Source of the DNA: Ricordea florida
Lineage: Eukaryota; Cnidaria; Anthozoa; Corallimorpharia; Ricordeidae
Assembly (NCBI GenBank): GCA_949710005.1
Contig: OX453272.1
Location: forward strand, 8,053,133-8,117,132
DNA length: 64,000 nucleotides
Reading direction: 5' to 3'
The notes below the pieces were generated by a model, which worked only from the letters and a program-made list of their open reading frames with translations, had not been told where the DNA came from and searched no databases. This document shows, piece by piece, positions 19,635 to 29,178 of the stretch (within the stretch, counting starts at the first letter, position 1; every line of letters begins with the position of its first letter). The position numbers were made by a program, and so were the translations under genes.

Positions 19635-20114
19635 TCAGTTGTGCTCAGTAGTCTGTTCAGTTTTGTTGGAATCCTCTTGTATTTTGTTGATTTTAATGTG
19701 CTTTACAACCTGGAATAGTCCGCTGGCAAGTGCTACCAATCTTCCACCTTTTAATGCTAAGAGACCTACAAAGTTTGTCAATTCATGATTAACCAACTCA
19801 TCATTCTTCAAATCTTTACAAAGCGCTTCGATATCATCAACAGGAACCATGTAAGAAATGACATGAGAAACTAATTGAAGAGATGAATCTACTAATCCAC
19901 CACTAATTTTCTTACCTAATACTGTCTGGTATCGATTATAATATTTTTCAACATCTTTTGCTGTGAGTTTCTTTATATCACCTAGACTCATATCTACACC
20001 TAAATATTCCTTTGTAGTCCCAAGAGATGCGAGAATAGCTAGTGATTCTTGTTTTATTTCAATATCATCATCTTTTATCTCATCTTCTTCAATAAAATCT
20101 TCAACTTCTGTCAT
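19635..20114 (-). CDS. Hypothetical acidic Polinton protein (159 aa)
   Basis: The N-terminus is very acidic (MTEVEDFIEEDEIKDDDIEI). The middle is helical with YLGVDMSLGDIKKLTAKDVE, and near the C-terminus a hydrophobic region (VGLLALKGGRLVALASGLF) could be a membrane helix. The promoter motif at 20141-20150 (TTTAAAAGAA on the minus strand) is 26 bases upstream. It lies just downstream of the ATPase gene. No domain recognised; soluble scaffold or virion component are both possible. Confidence 0.65.
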   Translation of the reverse strand: MTEVEDFIEEDEIKDDDIEIKQESLAILASLGTTKEYLGVDMSLGDIKKLTAKDVEKYYNRYQTVLGKKISGGLVDSSLQLVSHVISYMVPVDDIEALCKDLKNDELVNHELTNFVGLLALKGGRLVALASGLFQVVKHIKINKIQEDSNKTEQTTEHN

Positions 20115-20140
20115 ATTTTAATTTTGTCATATTACATAGA

Positions 20141-20150
20141 TTCTTTTAAA
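20141..20150 (-). promoter_or_regulatory. Polinton promoter-like motif before the 159-aa gene
   Basis: TTTAAAAGAA on the minus strand, 26 bases before the ATG at 20114. It overlaps the last codons of the ATPase gene. Confidence 0.45.
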
Positions 20151-20772
20151 TCACCGCGGGAATCTCTAAATAACATTGGAATGGATAACGTAAACACAAA
20201 CAGAGTCTAGAATATTTTTCAGTTTTCAGTAGTTCTACAAACTTTTTACTAGTTTCAGAGTCTAAATCACCTCCATAATCTTCGAAAATCATCTTCATAC
20301 CTTTTTGTGATGGATTATGGAATGTGACCACACAAGCTACATTTTCACGGAATGGTTTTGCAATGGATGTTAATTGCTGAGTGAGAACCCAAACTGATAA
20401 TCCATGATGCCTTCCAGAGAATGCTAGATCTATAAACTTGTCAGAGCGTTTCTTTAGTTCCTTCGATACAGCACAGTCGTCTAAAATTATTAGTGTATTT
20501 GTACCAGAGAACAAAGTTTGACAATCAGTTAATAACTCGTTAATCTCATCGCTGTCACTGGCATCTGGTGATAATACCAAGAAACGTTTATCTCCGTGAG
20601 CAAATTTATGATAGGTTTTATTTTTATCATAAGTCGGACATATTAGAACAATGTATTCAAACACTTTTTTGAAGGGTCCTCTTAGCTGATCAGTGATGTA
20701 CTTTGTCTTTCCACAATTTGTTGGACCTGTTATAATGCAATTAAAAGGAATTTTATCTCGTAATTCTTCCAT
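20146..20772 (-). CDS. Packaging ATPase, FtsK/HerA superfamily
   Basis: The 208-residue protein matches the compact A32-type genome-packaging ATPases of Polintons. It has Walker A GPTNCGKT at about residues 16-23 and Walker B TLIILDDC at about 93-100, followed by the sensor-like stretch FSGRHHGLSVWVLTQQ at about 124-139. In virus-like elements this enzyme pumps DNA into the capsid. Its gene starts 7 bases after the capsid protein gene ends, the usual neighbour pairing. The upstream motif is weak (ACTTAAGATC near 20793-20803), so it may be expressed with the capsid gene. Confidence 0.9.
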   Translation of the reverse strand: MEELRDKIPFNCIITGPTNCGKTKYITDQLRGPFKKVFEYIVLICPTYDKNKTYHKFAHGDKRFLVLSPDASDSDEINELLTDCQTLFSGTNTLIILDDCAVSKELKKRSDKFIDLAFSGRHHGLSVWVLTQQLTSIAKPFRENVACVVTFHNPSQKGMKMIFEDYGGDLDSETSKKFVELLKTEKYSRLCLCLRYPFQCYLEIPAVI

Positions 20773-20779
20773 CTTTTAA

Positions 20780-22018
20780 CTAATACATAATTGATCTTAA
20801 GTTTGAATTCATGATCTCCATCAACGCGTCGGCTACCACAAACATGTAACAGGTAATATTTCCTGTTCCTCCAACTTGTCTTTTCATTTCAAGTTTTACT
20901 CCATCTCTTGTGTTGTTCAAGGCCAGCCCTCCTCCATGAATACTATTGTCGGGGTGAGTTCTCAAGTCAATCCATATAGCAAACTTGTTGTCATAAAAAT
21001 CATTTAGCTTGACACCCTCTCTACCGAAACGTTTCTTTACCGAATCCCAGAAGTCTGACGGTTCCATTCCCTTGGAGTATAGACGGTTTGGTATGCCGTC
21101 AACGTTAATCTTGATTGATGTAATATTCGGATTGACAAACTTTTCAGAATCTCTCTTTCCCCCACCGTATCCCTCTGTAAACAAGCACAATATCCCTGTC
21201 ATTGATCTCCTAGGTAGATTAATGTTCTCGTTTATGAAACTGTCATTAGGTTTGGAGATGGTAAAAGTTTTGTGGAGAAGGACATTCTCGTAAAAGAATA
21301 CTTTACCAACCTGATAAGCTGACTGAGCCTCATTAGCTAAGTATTCACTTGAGATACAAGAATATTCCAACTCAAGGTTTGCGATTTTGTAAGTTGGAGT
21401 CTTGGTCGTGTCAGAATAAACAACAATATCGTAAACTGGGGCCAGTGTAATCTCAAATATTAGTGAATGAGGTAACGCCTTTGGATAGAAAACCCCATGC
21501 TTGTTGAGAATAGGATGGTTAAGTGGGATACGGTACTTGGTGTTGTATACTGCTGCAAGAACCACTTCCTTATCTTTTCCTGAGGTTACCTTATCACCCG
21601 CTTTTGTCCTAATCTTCCTTATGTTTTCAGAAGAAATACCTTGTTTTATTCCATCCTCACGATCTTCAGCTGTTAAGTATAAGTCATGGTATGTTTGAAA
21701 GAGATCGTATCTTTGAGTATCCTGTAGTGTTTCTCCACCAAAAAGAACCCTAAGTCTGGATACAAGATTACTACCTACGTTATTCACAAGGGTATTATTA
21801 GCATGACCATCAACAGTCAAGTCAAATAGTAGAGATACACTTCCTGGTACAATCACTACATTCTGAGAAAGTTGTGGAATATTTATATATAGTGTTTCTC
21901 CAGGACTAGCGGATGATGGATTTAGTGTAATTCGATTCAATGACGATTCCGCTTTCAAACCTAGAGGCTCTAGTGGAATCCTGTTTGGATTAATTTTTTC
22001 AGGTATAGCTTGTGACAT
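20780..22018 (-). CDS. Major capsid protein, double jelly-roll type (probable)
   Basis: The 412-residue protein starts MSQAIPEKINPNRIPLEPLG. It is rich in beta-prone segments (NVVIVPGSVSLLFDLTVDG, SLIFEITLAPVYDIVV, GNITCYMFVVADALM), with two halves of comparable length. Size, beta composition and position next to the packaging ATPase are those of the Polinton major capsid protein, which forms pseudo-hexagonal trimers. I did not find a diagnostic short motif, so a structure comparison would decide. The start follows an intergenic region shared with integrase that carries motifs in both orientations. Confidence 0.8.
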   Translation of the reverse strand: MSQAIPEKINPNRIPLEPLGLKAESSLNRITLNPSSASPGETLYINIPQLSQNVVIVPGSVSLLFDLTVDGHANNTLVNNVGSNLVSRLRVLFGGETLQDTQRYDLFQTYHDLYLTAEDREDGIKQGISSENIRKIRTKAGDKVTSGKDKEVVLAAVYNTKYRIPLNHPILNKHGVFYPKALPHSLIFEITLAPVYDIVVYSDTTKTPTYKIANLELEYSCISSEYLANEAQSAYQVGKVFFYENVLLHKTFTISKPNDSFINENINLPRRSMTGILCLFTEGYGGGKRDSEKFVNPNITSIKINVDGIPNRLYSKGMEPSDFWDSVKKRFGREGVKLNDFYDNKFAIWIDLRTHPDNSIHGGGLALNNTRDGVKLEMKRQVGGTGNITCYMFVVADALMEIMNSNLRSIMY

Positions 22019-22069
22019 GTTATTATTTTAAAGATAGGTGGAGTATTCTTTTAAATTAGTAACGAAAAC
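22019..22069. promoter_or_regulatory. Divergent promoter region between capsid and integrase genes
   Basis: This 51-base gap holds TTTTAAAGAT on the plus strand (22026-22035), 34 bases before the integrase ATG, and ATTTAAAAGAAT on the minus strand (22045-22056), 26 bases before the capsid ATG. Both match the motif found before other genes of the element, each pointing at its own gene. Confidence 0.6.
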
Positions 22070-23044
22070 ATGTTATCAAAAATATATTATTCCACTTATG
22101 GATATTGGAAAGGGTATTCTGCCATTCCTAAATTAGCTGAGAAAGCAAAAGTTAGTGAAGCTGATGCTAAACGATGGCTTGAGAAACAGGCGATATGGCA
22201 AATCTATCTACCAGCTCCAAAGTACATCCCTAGACCGCACTGGACTGTGGATAAACCGAATCAGATTCACCAAGCAGATTTATTATTTTTACCACATGAT
22301 AGAGTTGAAAGAAAGACTTATCGATATGCTTTGGTTGTGATTGATATAGCTAGTCGATACAAAGATGCAGAACCACTAACCACTAAAGAAAGTCATGAGG
22401 TATCCAAAGCCTTCAGTAATATTTACTCCAGAAAGTTAAAATATCCTAAAACATTAATTGTTGATCCTGGAAGAGAATTTATGGGAGATGTGACAAAACT
22501 TATGAATATACATAATGTAAACATCCAGAGAAGTGAAGCTGGAAACCATAGAGCTCAAGCATTTGTTGAAAGAGCAAATAGAACATTATCAGAAAAACTA
22601 TTTAGTCATCAATATGCTCAAGAAATGATTAGTGATGATCGATCTAGAGTATGGGTGAAACGATTACCAGCTATTTTGAAAACTCTGAATAGTGTACCAA
22701 CGAGAATAACTGGGGAAGAGCCTATAAAAGCTATAAGAATGAAAGAGGTTGATATTGATCCTCCAAAGTATAAGCGAGTTGTTGGACATGATGAGGTGAG
22801 GCTGCCGCTTGGGGTCAGGGTTAGATACTTACTCACTCCGGGTGAACTTGAGGGTGGTGAACGAAGACGAGCTACGGATCCCATTTGGAGTATTCAGGTT
22901 TATGATATATCACGTAGTGTGGTTTCATCCAATCAGCCAGTGTTGTATTATTTACTAGATGGACCGAGGCGTGGTTTTGTGAGGGAAGAACTTCAGGTTG
23001 TACCAGACGATACTGAGCTGCCGCCTAATTCTGTGATGAAATGA
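22070..23044 (+). CDS. Retrovirus-like integrase (rve family)
   Basis: The 324-residue protein integrates the element and makes the terminal target duplication. The catalytic core has the acidic triad: Asp in IHQADLLFLP (about residue 70), Asp in LIVDPGREF (about 131), and Glu in AFVERANRTL about 35 residues later. The N-terminal HHCC zinc module of retroviral integrases is not visible; instead there is a short helical start (MLSKIYYSTYGYWKGYSAIP). The C-terminal part (about 240-320) is a basic beta-barrel/chromo-like region typical of Polinton integrases. Frame intact, divergent from the capsid gene and convergent with PolB, whose stop lies 2 bases away. Confidence 0.93.
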   Translation: MLSKIYYSTYGYWKGYSAIPKLAEKAKVSEADAKRWLEKQAIWQIYLPAPKYIPRPHWTVDKPNQIHQADLLFLPHDRVERKTYRYALVVIDIASRYKDAEPLTTKESHEVSKAFSNIYSRKLKYPKTLIVDPGREFMGDVTKLMNIHNVNIQRSEAGNHRAQAFVERANRTLSEKLFSHQYAQEMISDDRSRVWVKRLPAILKTLNSVPTRITGEEPIKAIRMKEVDIDPPKYKRVVGHDEVRLPLGVRVRYLLTPGELEGGERRRATDPIWSIQVYDISRSVVSSNQPVLYYLLDGPRRGFVREELQVVPDDTELPPNSVMK

Positions 23045-23045
23045 G

Positions 23046-26000
23046 CTAATACAAAGGCTCTGTGTGAATTCCGTCGTCTGCCACAATACGTTTATCGTAG
23101 TAGGCGCTCAATCCTAATTTATTTTGAGTGTATGTTACAATTTGATTATTGTTAAATCTAAAGCCGGTATTTTTTACTTTATCTTTCGCCCCGTTCAAAG
23201 CTTCGTAGTATCGATACCATGTCATATCATTTTGCTTTCTAGAGGTCCCTTTACAACTAAACTTTGTTTTTCCGTTCTGGTCTTCGGCGTAATAACATTT
23301 TGGTGCAAGAGCAATCATTCGGACCCCCTTAAACTCCAGCTTGAACAGCCCGGGTGTCTTGTCGTGGTATTTTGAGGTTGATAGGAATTTTTCTTTCCCT
23401 CCACTAAAGTATTCTTTTTGTAGTTCAGGTTTTATAATCTCATCAAAATTTTCATTCGAAAGAGCTATGTACAGGCTATCGGTGTCCATCTGAATAAGTT
23501 CGAAATCACTTCGATCGACATATTTATCTAGGAAGTCGTGGTAAAACTGCAACATTCGTAGTTTAGCCAGTTGATACACAGCTATACCACACTGATAAGG
23601 TCGATTTACGTTTACCTGACGTTTTCGTTCTTTTAATTCATATGTTTCATTGATGACTTCTAAATCTTCAAAGAAAGGACTTCTAAAAGCCTTATCAACC
23701 TCCTTCTCGTCTTTAGTATATCTTATTTTTGTATGTCTTTCGAGATCTTCGATCATTTTTCCATAGAATGAATTTCCTTTTAGTTTGTAAGTATCGCCCA
23801 GTTCTTTGCAACCTTCATACTTGGAATTCAGTTTTTCAATCAACACTTGAAGGTCTTTGTTCTCTTCAATCAATGGGACTATAGAAGGGAATTGCTTCAA
23901 TTCATTAATAGTGGTGTCGACATCATCTCTCTTGTTGTCATTAACAGCTTTACGTAACTTTTTGGTTAAAACCTCGATATCACCATCTCTTCTAGCGCTA
24001 CTTACTTCGTCTGGGAACCATTTAAAAGGTCTTCCTGCTTCATATTTTAAAATCTTGTGTACAGCTGTTACCTCTAAACCATGGTTAAGATACCATTTCA
24101 GTAGGGGTGTATATATCAAGATCTTCTTTGCCTCAGTCACCCCAAGCAATTTTTTAGTACCTTTTAGAGTTTTTCTGCCAGTGTCTTTTTGGTATTGTTT
24201 CATATGTTCAGGTACTAGATCTTCTGGAATACTATCTACAACGAACAAAGGTGAAAACTCTTCAAATTTTTCTCTGAGATTTTCATGGACATGGATATCC
24301 ACTTGACAAAATCCGAAAAGGTTGTTAGCGAGAATGTCTTCACAAACCTTGTTAACATAGTCAGAATCTTTTGGTTTTTCAGCCTCAATGAATTCCTCTT
24401 TACCACAGGGCATTTCTTGACCCGAGCAATTTAGATATAAACTATTCGCATCATAACCACTGACAGACTTGCAAGTTTTTGGGTCTTTATATTTATGGGG
24501 GCGAATCTTTGTCTTATCTTTCTCTGCATAGCGGGTAAACACAATACTTGGCCCTCCAACCATACCTGTTTTCAAGAGTTCATAAGCCTTGTTTTTAGGA
24601 CATTCTGTACATTCTTTCCTTACCTTGGAGCACTCTTTACAATCCTTTTTACTACAAGTCTTAGCGCATTTGTGAAAGCAAGGTTTACCTGGAGCATATA
24701 AGCCAGGATCACCTCTCTTCTTCATTTTTATAGCTTTGTTTAGCACATACACCATTGAGATACCGGGGATAGATACAGCATCTTTTAACATATCAATTTC
24801 ATCTGGGTAATATTGTTGTCGAGTTTTCTCAAGAGCTTCCACAAATGGTATGACATCGGCTAGGTTATACTCCCGCAACCAATCCATCATGGTAACACAA
24901 CCCCGCTTTTGGAATTCAATCTTAAATTCTTCATATTCTTCAGGAGACACTGTGATTTTCTTTTGGAGGCTTGAGTAAAAGTCTTCAATTTTCACAGGGC
25001 CTAAGTGAGAAAGCTTCTCATAACTATCCAACCATTCGTAAGGAAAGACAAGTTTTTGTGCTTCACAGTTGTTTGCTTTACACCACTTATCAAAAGAGAG
25101 TCCGGGGGCTAAGTAGGACTTTACATCTAAAAATTTAAAATGGTCAGTTGTCAGGAACATATACCTATTCTCTTTCTTCGCCACAAAAATCTCTGCAGCT
25201 TTCTCGATCACGTGTTTTATAAAATGTTCTTTAATCATATTGATATCATACTTGCCACTATTGAACCCTAAAACAGGAACTTGATTACACCACTTTTTGT
25301 ACTGCTCCAGCACGTTATTGGGGATAGAATCTTCATCGGGAAGCTGGTATTCTTTTTCAACTTTTTCTATGATGGCTTTCAGACGGTGTTCTAAATCTGT
25401 AATAAAGTCTTTGATAAGTTCTTCAGGGTTTGAGTTTACAAGAAAGGTGGGTTCGTTTGTAAAATTATCGGTGATAGCAACACTAACTGGAATATGTTGG
25501 GTGTCGAAAGTTAGGTCGGCAGTCATCTGTTGAAAAATTTTTGGGAGCAATGCTTCAAAATCGTAAACAATAAAACATGGGTATGGGGTAAATTTCTTTT
25601 CAAGTCTCATATCACTTAATTTAGGTTTTTCATGCTCCCAAACCGAGACAACATTATAACCCAAGCTTCTAATCCTCTGTTCTATTTCAAGGGTTTCATT
25701 GTATCTAGTTTCATCGTCACTTGAACAGGGGCAGCCGTGCCATTTACACCCATAGAATTGAAAAACGGTCTTAGTCTCTGGCTCATATCCATCAACCAAA
25801 ATCTCCTTTTCACCGCTCTTCACACACTGCTCACCCCCATGCCCACAGAGAGCGTGATGAATGTGTTTTCCCATATGTCTAGCCTGTTCTTCGATCCATC
25901 GACACCCTGCGTAACTAAATTGGGTATTACCTCCATAAAACACCTTTTCTGAACTGTTCATGATGTGTTTGAACTTTTCCCCTTTACATATCAATTGTGT

Positions 26001-27488
26001 CTTTCCTCCTGAACATCTTTTTTCTGTGACGTGTCTATTGTAATTATCATGTCTGTTAAATCTTTGATCACACCCATAACATTCCCAGAGTTCTGTTAGA
26101 AGATTTATATCCTTGATGTAGAAACAGTGACCATTATAGAGTCCGATATCTACACATGGTAAATTCTGTTTGAACTGGTCTTTTCCGAACACTAGTTTCC
26201 AAACCTTTTGGTCTTTTGGTTCGTACAAACGAATGTTAACAGAAAACATCTTAGCAATACCCTCAAAATCAACAAGTTTCGTTGATCGGACTTCTAAGGG
26301 TTTAAGTTTTGGGTTATCATAAAAATCTCGGGCTAGTTTTAGGGCCTTTCTTGTAGTATCCTCTGCAGGTCTAGGTTTCTTATCACGATAGCCCATGTAA
26401 ATAGCGAGACACCTCCAGACACATAGATTGTCATCATTAGTATCAATGGCGTGAATGCATTTCTTATTACGTAGCCAATCTGGTAAGGGTCCACACCCCA
26501 TTAAAGGCTCATTGCTGTGAATGACTTTTATCACAATCCTAGTGAACTTAACCCTGCCCTGGTAGACGCCTGGGGTTTCATCAACCTCTGTTGCCGGCAG
26601 GTACACGCTACTCCACACTTCGCTATTCTCCAAATCTAGCCTTTTCATCTCACACCTTTTGATATAATCCTCTATTTCAGATAAACTTGTAAAAGTCCCC
26701 TCTCCACGAATGGTTTTATCATAATCAACTATTTCTCCACTCCCACGATAAACTCTAGCCGTAAAACCGTAAACAATACTTGAACGCATCTCTATGTCCG
26801 GTCTGAGTTTGTTAAAAATCATGTTTGATAAGTCATTATTCAGATCAGCATTAACTTCGTGGCGATTTGAGTTTGGTGGTGGGGTTTGTGGTGTGGTTTG
26901 TGGTGGGGTTTGTGGTGGGGTTTGTGGTGGGGTTTGTGCTTCTTCTTCATCTTCTTCTGCAGTGAAATAATCTTCTTCTTCTTCTTCATCTTCTTCTGCA
27001 GTGAAATAATCTTCTTCTTCATCTTCTTCTGCTTCATTAAATGCAAGGTTTATACTATTTTTGATATGTTCCGGTACATAAGATATAATCAAATCTGAAA
27101 ATTTTTTAATACCTTCCCTAACTGAATTGTTAGCTCTTCCTAATAAATCTTTGAATGATTTAAATATTGATTTTCTAGGTTCTGGAATGGATCTTTTGAT
27201 ATTTTTTCTAGGGGTTGTGATAGGTCTTTGGGGCTGATTGGGGATATTAGTTCTAGGTGCTGGAATAGGTCTTTGCGGCTGGTTGGGGATATTAGTTCCA
27301 GGGGTGGTAACTGGTGGTTTTAGTGGTCTGACTATAAGGGTTGTTGGGGGTCGCCGTTTGGTTGGTGGTATTGTGATCCCGATTCCACCCAACGCTTCTC
27401 TAAGTTCTGCTTTATGCATTCGATACCCTCCTTTAATACCCCTCTCTCGGGCAAGGGCTTTTAATTCGTTAACTGTGAGTGTTTCCAT
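23046..27488 (-). CDS. DNA polymerase B, protein-primed type (Polinton PolB), 1480 aa
   Basis: Replicates the element. Order from the N-terminus: SAP-like segment (1-36); Pro-rich linker (40-110); acidic repeats EEDYFTAEEDEEE (about 165-200) and PPQT repeats; a Cys...His region (about 350-455: DNLCVWRCLAIYMG to YNGHCFYI) that may be an OTU-like fold; C2H2 finger CYGCDQRFNRHDNYNRHVTE (about 470-490); an endonuclease-like piece with FQFYGCKWHGCPC (about 575-585); exonuclease motifs VYDFEAL (about 640) and FNSGKYDINM (about 741); polymerase motifs A DANSLYLN (about 1011), B KGNSFYGKM (about 1238) and C MDTDSLYIA (about 1333). The catalytic Asp residues are present. The first codons lie inside the terminal inverted repeat. 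Confidence 0.95.
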   Translation of the reverse strand: METLTVNELKALARERGIKGGYRMHKAELREALGGIGITIPPTKRRPPTTLIVRPLKPPVTTPGTNIPNQPQRPIPAPRTNIPNQPQRPITTPRKNIKRSIPEPRKSIFKSFKDLLGRANNSVREGIKKFSDLIISYVPEHIKNSINLAFNEAEEDEEEDYFTAEEDEEEEEDYFTAEEDEEEAQTPPQTPPQTPPQTTPQTPPPNSNRHEVNADLNNDLSNMIFNKLRPDIEMRSSIVYGFTARVYRGSGEIVDYDKTIRGEGTFTSLSEIEDYIKRCEMKRLDLENSEVWSSVYLPATEVDETPGVYQGRVKFTRIVIKVIHSNEPLMGCGPLPDWLRNKKCIHAIDTNDDNLCVWRCLAIYMGYRDKKPRPAEDTTRKALKLARDFYDNPKLKPLEVRSTKLVDFEGIAKMFSVNIRLYEPKDQKVWKLVFGKDQFKQNLPCVDIGLYNGHCFYIKDINLLTELWECYGCDQRFNRHDNYNRHVTEKRCSGGKTQLICKGEKFKHIMNSSEKVFYGGNTQFSYAGCRWIEEQARHMGKHIHHALCGHGGEQCVKSGEKEILVDGYEPETKTVFQFYGCKWHGCPCSSDDETRYNETLEIEQRIRSLGYNVVSVWEHEKPKLSDMRLEKKFTPYPCFIVYDFEALLPKIFQQMTADLTFDTQHIPVSVAITDNFTNEPTFLVNSNPEELIKDFITDLEHRLKAIIEKVEKEYQLPDEDSIPNNVLEQYKKWCNQVPVLGFNSGKYDINMIKEHFIKHVIEKAAEIFVAKKENRYMFLTTDHFKFLDVKSYLAPGLSFDKWCKANNCEAQKLVFPYEWLDSYEKLSHLGPVKIEDFYSSLQKKITVSPEEYEEFKIEFQKRGCVTMMDWLREYNLADVIPFVEALEKTRQQYYPDEIDMLKDAVSIPGISMVYVLNKAIKMKKRGDPGLYAPGKPCFHKCAKTCSKKDCKECSKVRKECTECPKNKAYELLKTGMVGGPSIVFTRYAEKDKTKIRPHKYKDPKTCKSVSGYDANSLYLNCSGQEMPCGKEEFIEAEKPKDSDYVNKVCEDILANNLFGFCQVDIHVHENLREKFEEFSPLFVVDSIPEDLVPEHMKQYQKDTGRKTLKGTKKLLGVTEAKKILIYTPLLKWYLNHGLEVTAVHKILKYEAGRPFKWFPDEVSSARRDGDIEVLTKKLRKAVNDNKRDDVDTTINELKQFPSIVPLIEENKDLQVLIEKLNSKYEGCKELGDTYKLKGNSFYGKMIEDLERHTKIRYTKDEKEVDKAFRSPFFEDLEVINETYELKERKRQVNVNRPYQCGIAVYQLAKLRMLQFYHDFLDKYVDRSDFELIQMDTDSLYIALSNENFDEIIKPELQKEYFSGGKEKFLSTSKYHDKTPGLFKLEFKGVRMIALAPKCYYAEDQNGKTKFSCKGTSRKQNDMTWYRYYEALNGAKDKVKNTGFRFNNNQIVTYTQNKLGLSAYYDKRIVADDGIHTEPLY
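26870..27030. repeat. Low-complexity tandem codons in PolB
   Basis: GGGGTTTGTGGT-type units (PPQT repeats in the protein) are followed by two copies of a ~57-base acidic unit (DYFTAEEDEEE). Such slippage-prone codons suggest a variable linker between the N-terminal modules. Confidence 0.75.
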
Positions 27489-28042
27489 TTAATGTCAGTA
27501 TGTATTATCTTTTAAACCATTAATTAAATTTTTTTAAAAATTCAAGTTTTTTATTTTGGTAAATCTCTGATAAAAATTTTAACCTAACTAAAAAAATCTC
27601 TGATAAAATCCTTGATAAATTCCTGATAAAAATTTTAACCTAACTAAAAAAATTTCTGATAAAATCCTTGATAAATTCCTTGATAAATCTCTGATAAAAT
27701 TTTTAACCTAACTAAAAAAATCTCTGATAAAATCCTTGATAAATTCTATGATAAATCTCTGATAAAAATTTTAACCCAACTAAAAAAAAAATCTCTGATA
27801 AAATCCTTGATAAATTCCTGATAAAATTTTTAACCTAACTAAAAAAATCTCTGATAAAATCCTTGATAAATTCCTTGATAAATCTCTGATAAAAATTTTA
27901 ACCCAACTAAAAAAAATCTCTGATAAAATCCTTGATAAATTCCTGATAAAAATTTTAACCCAACTAAAAAAAATCTCTGATAAAATCCTTGATAAATTCC
28001 TGATAAAAAAACCCGGGGCATTTTACCTCTATACCTACTACT
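27387..28042. repeat. Polinton right terminal inverted repeat
   Basis: Inverted counterpart of 6526-7208. It contains the first ~34 codons of PolB, the promoter motif and about seven tandem AT-rich units built on CTGATAAAATCCTTGATAAA (27560-28010). The outer end CCTACTACT pairs perfectly with the left end. Confidence 0.9.
27508..27517 (-). promoter_or_regulatory. Polinton promoter-like motif before PolB
   Basis: TTTAAAAGAT on the minus strand, ending 19 bases before the ATG at 27488. Repeated at 7106-7115 in the other terminal repeat. Confidence 0.55.
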
Positions 28043-28558
28043 TGCCTAATTTACATAACCTATGTATACAATTTGCATATAAATCCCCATAACCCAGGAT
28101 GCCAGCCAATTGCTGAAAAGAGTTAAAAGAAAAAAGCTTTCTTTTTTTATCTGGTATTATTTCTTTCAAATCTGCTTGAAAAACAGCAAATTTAGAATTT
28201 AATACAATTTAATTTCTATAAGCCATTTTTACAAACACAAAGTCGATAAAAGTTTGTTTTTCAAAATTTCCAGGGAGCTATATCCATATGGGAATGTCCG
28301 TCAGAGTATGATGTCAAATGATAGGAAAAACCCTCCTCCTTAACCTCTCCTCATGCTCTCAAATCAGAATTTAAAAATTCGTCATGCATCTGTCACTAAA
28401 GTATACGAGCTAAAATTCACCAGGTGATTGGGTGCGTTCATTTACTTCCTGTGTGCCAAATTTGGCAGCAAAAGGAAGTAACGTAATATTTTGGTAAGTT
28501 TTCTAAATCATGGGTCGTTCAAGACCCCATGACCGTGCATATGACGGAAACGAGTTAA
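28043..28558. mobile_element. TTAA element copy 2, right part
   Basis: Continues from the left part at 6338-6525. It matches 3700-4220 with three substitutions and one 5-base length difference by eye, and ends CGGAAACGAG then TTAA at 28555-28558. It begins with the TGCCT target duplication of the Polinton. Confidence 0.85.
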
Positions 28559-29178
28559 AGCAGAACCTTGGAACTGCCGCTGCTTAATTTCTGAACTGGT
28601 GAAATATGATTTACTTAATGAGTGGAAATCTTAATGCTCTTGTCTCTGAAATTAGGCTATCTAGGCTAACAAAATACACAGCTTTTATTGTAGAACACGT
28701 CTGTATGAAAGAAAAGAATGGATTTAGTATTTCTAGAGGAATAATTTTAATAATAATAATAGTTATAGTATCATTGAGTAATTTGATAATGAAAATGATA
28801 ATGTTGATGACATTCCAAATATTATATGAGCATCAGAGGAATTTGTGGAGGTAACTCTCAGTTTTCTAAGAATTATCATGTGAATCTTTATTTTTCAGAT
28901 ATTTAATGTACAGACAAGACAGTGAACACAGTTACCAGTTCCAGGAGCAAATCACCCCTGATTTGCTCCTGCCAGTTCTCATTTTGGCATTGAATGACCT
29001 GTAGTAATAAACCTTCAGTATTAAGTCTGGTTGTAAATATGCAGGTGAACATTCTTCAACATTGCTGTAATGGTTGTGTGCTTTGGTTGAACACATTAAA
29101 ATCTCAATGTAATACTTTTATTTTATTGTGGGGTAGTTTCTAAAGAATCTGGTGCTTCATCTACATGGAATTGAAGCT

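Larger units (their letters stand above)
6526..28042. mobile_element. Polinton / Maverick DNA transposon, 21.5 kb
   Basis: Defined by ~0.66-0.68-kb terminal inverted repeats beginning AGTAGTAGGTATAGAGG, a short target duplication, and the gene set: protein-primed type DNA polymerase B, retrovirus-like integrase, FtsK/HerA-type packaging ATPase and probable double jelly-roll capsid protein. Polintons are self-synthesising elements that may form virions. All core genes are open, so the copy looks young; one pair of small ORFs may be split by a frameshift. Genes at the left and middle read leftward. Integrase and the left-end small gene read rightward. A 7.2-kb block of unrelated, internally duplicated DNA sits at 11384-18573. 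Confidence 0.95.

Noticed and set aside
28600..29010. Last exon of BCAS2 beyond the Polinton (TTTCAG near 28898 and AATAAA near 29005)
   Set aside because: It would give an immediate stop after splicing. The read-through end at 3263 with AATAAA at 3368 is simpler, though splicing across 25 kb is not excluded.
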